The position numbers and the translations under genes are program-made. A DNA stretch of 64,000 bases, from NCBI RefSeq assembly GCF_048569485.1, contig NC_134355.1, positions 663,701,979 through 663,765,978 on the forward strand, in the 5' to 3' direction. Below, one piece after another: positions 58,929 through 64,000 of this stretch; within the stretch, counting starts at the first letter, position 1; every line of letters begins with the position of its first letter. Below the pieces are notes generated by a model that made no database searches, had not been told where the DNA came from, and saw only the letters and a list, made by a program, of their open reading frames with translations. The stretch comes from Anomaloglossus baeobatrachus. Taxonomy: Eukaryota > Chordata > Amphibia > Anura > Aromobatidae.

Positions 58929-60076
58929 TGTTACGGGGGGCTGTCTGATAATAACCGAAAGGAGTATCAGACAGTCAGGGTCCACCGTGCAAAGACTTTG
59001 CTGCAGACTATGGCAGAGTGCAATACCTCTGTTAACTCACAGAAGGATATAATAAGAAAGTAAAGCAATTCCTCCCTTACTTGGAGGGTGTGTGGAATGA
59101 TCTCTGTTAATAATCACAGAGACAAAGGCAATGTGTGCGAAATGGCACCTACCTAGGTCCGCTCTTCTAGTGGTGCAAAAGAGACGAACAGCAGCGTAAG
59201 CCGCACAAAGCTCCTACCTGCGTTCGCTCCACTAGTGTGCGAGGACACGAACCACTAGATATGGCACCTGCCTAGGTCCGCTCTTCTAGTGGTGCAAAAG
59301 AGACGAACAGCAGCGTAAGCCGCACAAAGCTCCTACCTCTGTTCGCTCCCCTAGTGTGCGAGGATACGAACAACTGCCAGACGCAGTATAAGGAACGTTA
59401 CCCTAGCGGCAACGTCCACCTACGAGTACAATCACAAGGCCCAGCCAGACCATGTGCCTCAGGCACCTGCCTATGTCCGCTCCCCTAAGAGGTAAGGATA
59501 CGGACAGCAGCCGAAGCTGTAAGGTATAAGAACGCTACCCTGCCGGTAGCGCTCACCTAGCATAGACAGAGGAATGCCTAGAGGAACGCGCACAGAGCGT
59601 CTACTCATATGCATGAACCAAGAGGACTGAGCACCATGCGGCGTGTGTCAGGGTCTTATATAGACTCTGTGCCTCATCCAAGATGGAGGACACCAGAGCC
59701 AATCCGCTTCCAGAACGACAGGAGTGACGTCATGCTGGCCTATCACCGAGCAAGACGTCACAAGCACATGACCAGCGACCAATCGGCATAGAAGGTGTCA
59801 GAGACATGTGACCTCGTGTCAGCGATGATGTCACCCGCACATGTGCAATGGCTCCAAGATTGGACTTAGTCTCTGGCGCTCGCACATGTGCAGTAGCAAG
59901 AAATCTGGACTTAGTCTCCAGCGCTCGCACATGTGCAGTAGCAAGAAATCTGGACTTAGTCTCCAGCGCTCGCACATGTGCAGTAGCAAGAAATCTGGAC
60001 TTAGTCTCCAGCGCTCGCACATGTGCAGTAGCAAGAAATCTGGACATAGTCTCCAGTGCTCGCAGCAACCGTAACA
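58929..60076 (-). repeat. 5' LTR of the sushi-type element
   Basis: 1148 bp and the same as the 3' LTR in the stretches compared, including both internal tandem-repeat arrays. Confidence 0.9.
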
Positions 60077-60469
60077 ACTCCCCTGGTCTGTGTAATACAG
60101 TCCCTGACAGAAGTTCTGTCGATTATCCATGAAATGTAAATAAAAGCTTATAACCTGACTTTAAATTCATCCATTGGTTTTATAAATTACTCTTTTGAAA
60201 GCTGAAACCCTCCCAAATTTGGTTTACATTTTGAAAATAAAGTTGCTGCAAAGCTGAAATATTGATCATTTAATGAACACAGAAAGGTCAGATTTTGGCA
60301 AGACAAACGTTTTGTCACCCACAGAAAGTAATGTGAAATTCAGACAAATCATTAACTTCTAATACAAATATGTTGCATAACATTCGTGAATGAAGTTGTG
60401 GTGCTATTAGAGCCATATTTAATATTTTGTGTGACTTCCATGAGCTTGAAGGACTGCATCTATGTGGTT

Positions 60470-61369
60470 CAACAATGATACATACAATTTATTGATGAAG
60501 TCATCAGGAATAGTTCATCTAGAGTCTTTGCTTTTGTCTTCCAAGCTTGGTCTTTCATCCTACACCAAACATGCTCAATGATGTTCATGTCTGGTGACTG
60601 GCTGGCCAGTCCTTGATCTTCTTTGCCAGAAGGAGCTTTGTTGTAGAGATGGATGTATGAGATGGAGCACCATCCTGCTGCAGAATTTGACACCTTTTAT
60701 GATTGGGAATGTAAGAGGTAGCTAATACTTCTTGATATTTTAGGCTATTGATATTGTCTTCCACCTTGCAAATGTTTTGCAAACCCCCATACTGAATGTA
60801 ACCCCAGACCATGATCATTCCACCACCAAACTTAACTCTTTTCTGGATCCATACAGGCTCCAGTAGGTCTCTTGCAGTATTTGCGGCTGCTGTGGTGTAA
60901 TTCAACTGAAGATTCATCAGAGAAATCCACCTTCTGCCATTTTTCCAGCGTCCATCTGTTTAGCAGGCTGTGGGACTTGGCAAATGCCACACATTTTTTT
61001 AATTACCTTTTGTTTAGTGCTGGCTTCTGGACACTGATTCGACCATGGAGGCCATTTTGAGATAGTATCCTACAAACTGTTCTAATTGACACAGGGACTT
61101 GAGGTGACCAGGCCTTTTGGAGCTCTGTTGCAGTGGAAGAGGGGCTGGCTTTGGATTTTCTTACCAAAAAGCATTCCTCCTGAGCAGTTGTCTTGCGGGA
61201 TCTGCCGGAGCTGGGCTTGTCAAAAACATCTCCAGTCTCTTCAAATCTTTTTTTTAATTCTTTGTACTTCATGCTGAGACACATTAAAGGTGCCAGCCAC
61301 CTCTGCAGTGGATCTGGTCTTCAGTCTCTTGATAATCAAGGCTTTGGTCGCAGGGTGGATTTTTGGCAT
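60470..61369 (-). pseudogene. Tc1 transposase, broken
   Basis: Starts at the ATG at 61367-61369 (MPKIHPATKALIIKRLK). It has a paired-like helix-turn-helix (TAEVAGTFNVSQHEVQRIKKK), a GRSRKTT linker and a second helix region (SIRTVCRILSQNGLHGR). The catalytic core has KFGGGMIMVWG, QQDGAPSHTS with the second Asp, and SPDMNIIEHVW with the final acidic residue. At least two frame changes (near 61260 and 60950-61000) and another near 60590 separate the parts, so it is inactive. Confidence 0.85.
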
Positions 61370-61691
61370 GTTGTCAGCGGTCAAGTTGCAGTTCAACTGA
61401 AGGTCTGGGGTGCTGAGTTTCTTTTTATACACACCCACTAATTAACCAATCATTTAGTGAGCACAGGTGAGGATGTAAACTAGGATTGGGTGCATTATAG
61501 GACAAGGCGACAAAACTTTTGTTTTGCCAAAATCTAACCTTTCTGTGTTCATTAAATGATCAATATTTCAGCTTTTCAGCAACTTTATTTTCATAACCTA
61601 AACCAAATTTGGGAGGGTTTCAGCTTTTAAAAGAGTAATTTATGAAACCAATGGATGAATTTAAAGACAGGTTATAAGCTTTTATTTACAT

Positions 61692-62431
61692 AAGGGCTCT
61701 TCACTTGCGTTTAATAAATCACAGCGACACTCGGCTCAAAATGTGAGTCGAGTGTCCTGTGTTTGTCCTGCGTGTGGTCTGCGTACGGTGTGTGTTTTTT
61801 TTCCTCACATAGCATCCGTATGACATGCGAGCACCATGCGAGTGCTATGTGAGTGTTTATGCAAGCAGCGTAGGACTGGTTACCGGAGAAATCTCCAGTA
61901 ATACCAGGCCTGGCCGCAGTTACCACTTACCTGCACTGAACCCCGGATCTGTCACCTAAGCTCCAGAAATCAGCCCTGTCTGTCTGCAGCTGTGCTGAAG
62001 TGAACAGCACTCGCCGGGGAATCAATCACTCGGCGCTCACTGTTCAGGCTGCACTCTGGAGCTCAGGTGGCAGCTCCGGAGTTCAGTGCATGTAACCGCG
62101 GCCAGGACTGGTATTACTGGAGATTCCTCCAGTAGCCAGTCTGACGCAGTATGCAAGTGTCAAGGATCCATGTGACATGCGTATGCAATCTGTATGACAT
62201 GCGCATGCCACCCGGATTTTGATTTGTTTTTCTCGCTCCCATAGGATTGCATGGGGCTGCGAGAGCTGAGACTCGGTGAAATCGCAGCATGCTGCGATTT
62301 CACCGAGAGCACGAGTCGTGCCGTAAAAAATTTAGCAAGAGGACACGGCCCCATTGATTAACACTGGTGCGAGTGCGATTTTCTATCGGATCGCACTCGC
62401 ACATAGAAATCGCAAGTGGAGAAGAGCCCTT
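61692..62431. mobile_element. Non-autonomous TIR element nested in the Tc1 right repeat
   Basis: The ends AAGGGCTCTTCACTTGCG and, inverted, AAGGGCTCTTCTCCACTTGCG are flanked by ACAT on both sides (61688-61691 and 62432-62435). It is non-coding. A 4-bp target is unusual for Harbinger MITEs, so the superfamily is uncertain. Confidence 0.6.
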
Positions 62432-62466
62432 ACATGGATAAGCGACAGAACTTTTGTCAGGGACTG

Positions 62467-63715
62467 TATATACAGGATCTGTCCAGTGCGGTATAGTATA
62501 TAGAGGATGTGTCCTGTGTGGTGTAGTATATAGAGGATGTGTCCAGTGTGGTGTAGTATATAGAGGATCTATCCTGTGTGGTGTAGTATATAGAGGATCT
62601 GTCCAGTGTGGTGTAGTACATGGAGGATGTGTCCTGTGTGGTGTAGTATATAGAGGATCTGTCCAGTGTGGTGTAGTATATAGAGGATTTGTCCAGTGTG
62701 GTGTAGTATATAGAGGGTTTGTCCAGTGTGGTATAGTATATAGAGGATCTGTCCAGTGTGGTATAGTATATAGAGGATGTATCCTGTGTGGTGTGGTATA
62801 TGGAGGATGTGTCCTGTGTTGTGTAGTATATAGAGGATGTTTCTTCTGTGGTGTAGTATATAGAGGATCTGTCCAGTGTGGTATAGTATATAGAGGATGT
62901 ATCCTGTGTGGTGTAGTATATAGAGGATGTCTCCTGTGTGGTGTAGTATATAGAGGATGTGTCCAGTGTGGTGTAGTATATAGAGGATGTGTCCTGTGTG
63001 TTGTAGTATATAGAGGATGTGCCCTGTGTGGTGTAGTATATAGAGGATTTGTCCAGTGTGGTGTAGTATATAGAGGATGTGTCCTGTGTGGTGTAGTATA
63101 TAGAGGATGTGTCCTGTGTGGTGTAGTATATAGAGGAGGTGTCCTGTGTGGTGTAGTATATAGAGTATGTGTCCTGTGTGGCGTAGTATATAGAGTATGT
63201 GTCCAGTGTGGTGTAGTATATAGAGGATCTGTCCTGTGTGGTGTAGTATATAGAGGATTTGTCCAGTGTGGTGTAGTATATAGAGGATTTGTCCAGTGTG
63301 GTGTAGTATATAGAGGATGTGTCCTGTGTGGTGTAGTATATAGAGGATGTGTCCTGTGTGGTGTAGTATATAGAGTATGTGTCCTGTGTGGCGTAGTATA
63401 TAGAGTATGTGTCCAGTGTGGTGTAGTATATAGAGGATCTGTCCTGTGTGGTGTAGTATATAGAGGATTTGTCCAGTGTGGTGTAGTATATAGAGGATTT
63501 GTCCAGTGTGGTGTAGTATATAGAGGATGTGTCCTGTGTGGTGTAGTATATAGAGGATGTGTCCTGTGTGGTGTAGTATATAGAGTATGTGTCCTGTGTG
63601 GTGTAGTATATAGAGTATGTGTCCTGTGTGGTGTAGTATATAGAGGATCTGTCCTGTGTGGTGTAGTATATAGAGGATTTGTCCAGTGTGGTGTAGTATA
63701 TGGAAGGATCTGTCA
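62467..63715. repeat. 30-bp minisatellite with higher-order structure
   Basis: About 41 units of GTGTAGTATATAGAGGATNTGTCC plus NGTGTG. One frame stays open for 453 codons because the unit is a multiple of three without a stop, giving CGVVYRG-type decapeptides. It is not a gene. From about 63031 to 63690, seven-unit blocks of 210 bp repeat. A single diverged unit at about 53650-53680, on the far side of the Gypsy and Tc1 insertions, shows that the array was once longer to the left. Confidence 0.9.
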
Positions 63716-64000
63716 GCTCTTCTGTGTGGTGTGTTATATAGCGGATCTGTCAGCTCTCCTGTGTAGTGTAGTATATAGTGGATCTGCGCACTCTTCTTTT
63801 AGGTGTATCATATAGAGGAGCTGCCAGCTCGCCTGTTTACTGTACAGTAGTGTATAGCATATTTGTGAGCTGACCAGAAAGAAAGCTGATAGATCTTCTG
63901 TATAAATTAGGCTAATGGCAATTTTATAAATTTCAAGGGTAATATCATCAATTTCTTGATGCTTCTAGATTATTCTTGAAGAATTAATAGTAGCAAAAAA
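63716..64000 (-). other. CYP2 intron 7, window edge
   Basis: Diverged minisatellite units up to about 63830, then unique AT-rich sequence. No exon 7 (expected to encode the K-helix ExxR) is seen. Confidence 0.4.

Larger units (their letters stand above)
53687..60076 (-). mobile_element. Young sushi-type Ty3/Gypsy element in CYP2 intron 7
   Basis: 6390 bp with the exact 5-bp duplication ACTCC (53682-53686 and 60077-60081). The LTRs at 53687-54834 and 58929-60076 are both 1148 bp and match in every stretch compared, so insertion was recent. It is read on the minus strand. Gag lies at 58076-58900, and pol lies at about 54.85-58.0 kb and ends in a chromodomain. A polypurine tract (GAGGGGGAGG on the minus strand) precedes the 3' LTR. 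Gag and pol lie in different frames, as in sushi-ichi elements, which use a -1 frameshift. The copy looks nearly whole, with about one break. It is the group from which mammalian PEG10/RTL genes arose. Confidence 0.92.
60098..62466 (-). mobile_element. Tc1-type DNA transposon with long inverted repeats
   Basis: The ends CAGTCCCTGACAGAAGTTCTG (left) and CAGTCCCTGACAAAAGTTCTG (right, inverted) are flanked by TA (60096-60097 and 62467-62468). The inverted repeats run for about 220 bp, with AAATTTGGGAGGGTTTCAGC and GATCAATATTTCAGCTTT on each side, like IR/DR-type Tc1 elements. A 740-bp insert splits the right repeat. Without it the element is about 1.6 kb, the normal Tc1 size. It sits within the 30-bp minisatellite of CYP2 intron 7. 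Confidence 0.9.

Noticed and set aside
62467-63715. Possible CRISPR array (regular 30-bp units)
   Set aside because: Units are contiguous variants with no unique spacers, in a eukaryotic intron.
62454-63815. 453-codon open frame made of CGVVYRG-type decapeptides
   Set aside because: It follows the 30-bp minisatellite exactly. The unit length is a multiple of three and has no stop in that frame, so it is an accident of repetition.

Overview
The window looks like nuclear DNA of a frog or toad with a large, transposon-rich genome. The transposon mix supports this: L1/Tx1-type LINE, CR1 tail, hAT elements with TAGRGATGAGCGA-like ends, TAA- and TTAA-flanked MITEs, Tc1 with long inverted repeats, vertebrate-type Ty3/Gypsy elements and hammerhead-ribozyme-like motifs. 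The assignment is inferred from family content and was not computed. The only host gene I can defend is the 3' end of a CYP2-family cytochrome P450 on the minus strand. Its last two coding exons (53334-53475 and 47138-47316) have canonical size and splice phase. Most of the rest is mobile DNA, much of it nested.

Layout. 1-7214: a minus-strand L1/Tx1 LINE whose ORF1 is interrupted twice, by a 1.37-kb tandem-plus-inverted insert (4067-5432, 16-bp target duplication) and by a 389-bp insert carrying two head-to-head hammerhead-like motifs (6220-6608, 14-bp target duplication). 7215-14461: a short hairpin, two Harbinger-like MITEs, a solo LTR (10143-11394), a second LTR-like block and old repeats. 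14462-26778: a 12.3-kb hAT transposon (8-bp target duplication TTTAGAGG) with a near-intact BED/hATC transposase on the minus strand. That transposase gene is split by a young 5000-bp LTR element (19477-24476). 26933-30219: a MITE, an LTR and hAT scraps. 30224-45971: a four-level nest, a TTAA-flanked long-TIR element holding a Gypsy element (31324-45805) whose 5' LTR holds a 6.2-kb hAT (32231-38465), which in turn holds further repeats. 46.4-64 kb: a CR1 tail, then the CYP2 locus. Its introns carry two solo LTRs, three MITEs, minisatellites, a young sushi-type Gypsy (53687-60076) and a Tc1 element (60098-62466) with a nested insertion.

The most unusual object is the LTR element at 19477-24476. 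Its two 1150-bp LTRs match in every stretch I compared. It has no recognisable gag, protease, reverse transcriptase or integrase. Instead it carries one long open frame of 658 codons ending in a Y-box-like cold-shock (nucleic-acid-binding) domain. Its LTR start, primer-binding region and polypurine tract match those of the Gypsy at 31324-45805, so it is probably moved in trans by that family. Second in interest are the hammerhead-like motifs and the inverted or duplicated insertions around them, which resemble Penelope-like insertions. A 734-bp direct duplication flanks one such insert.
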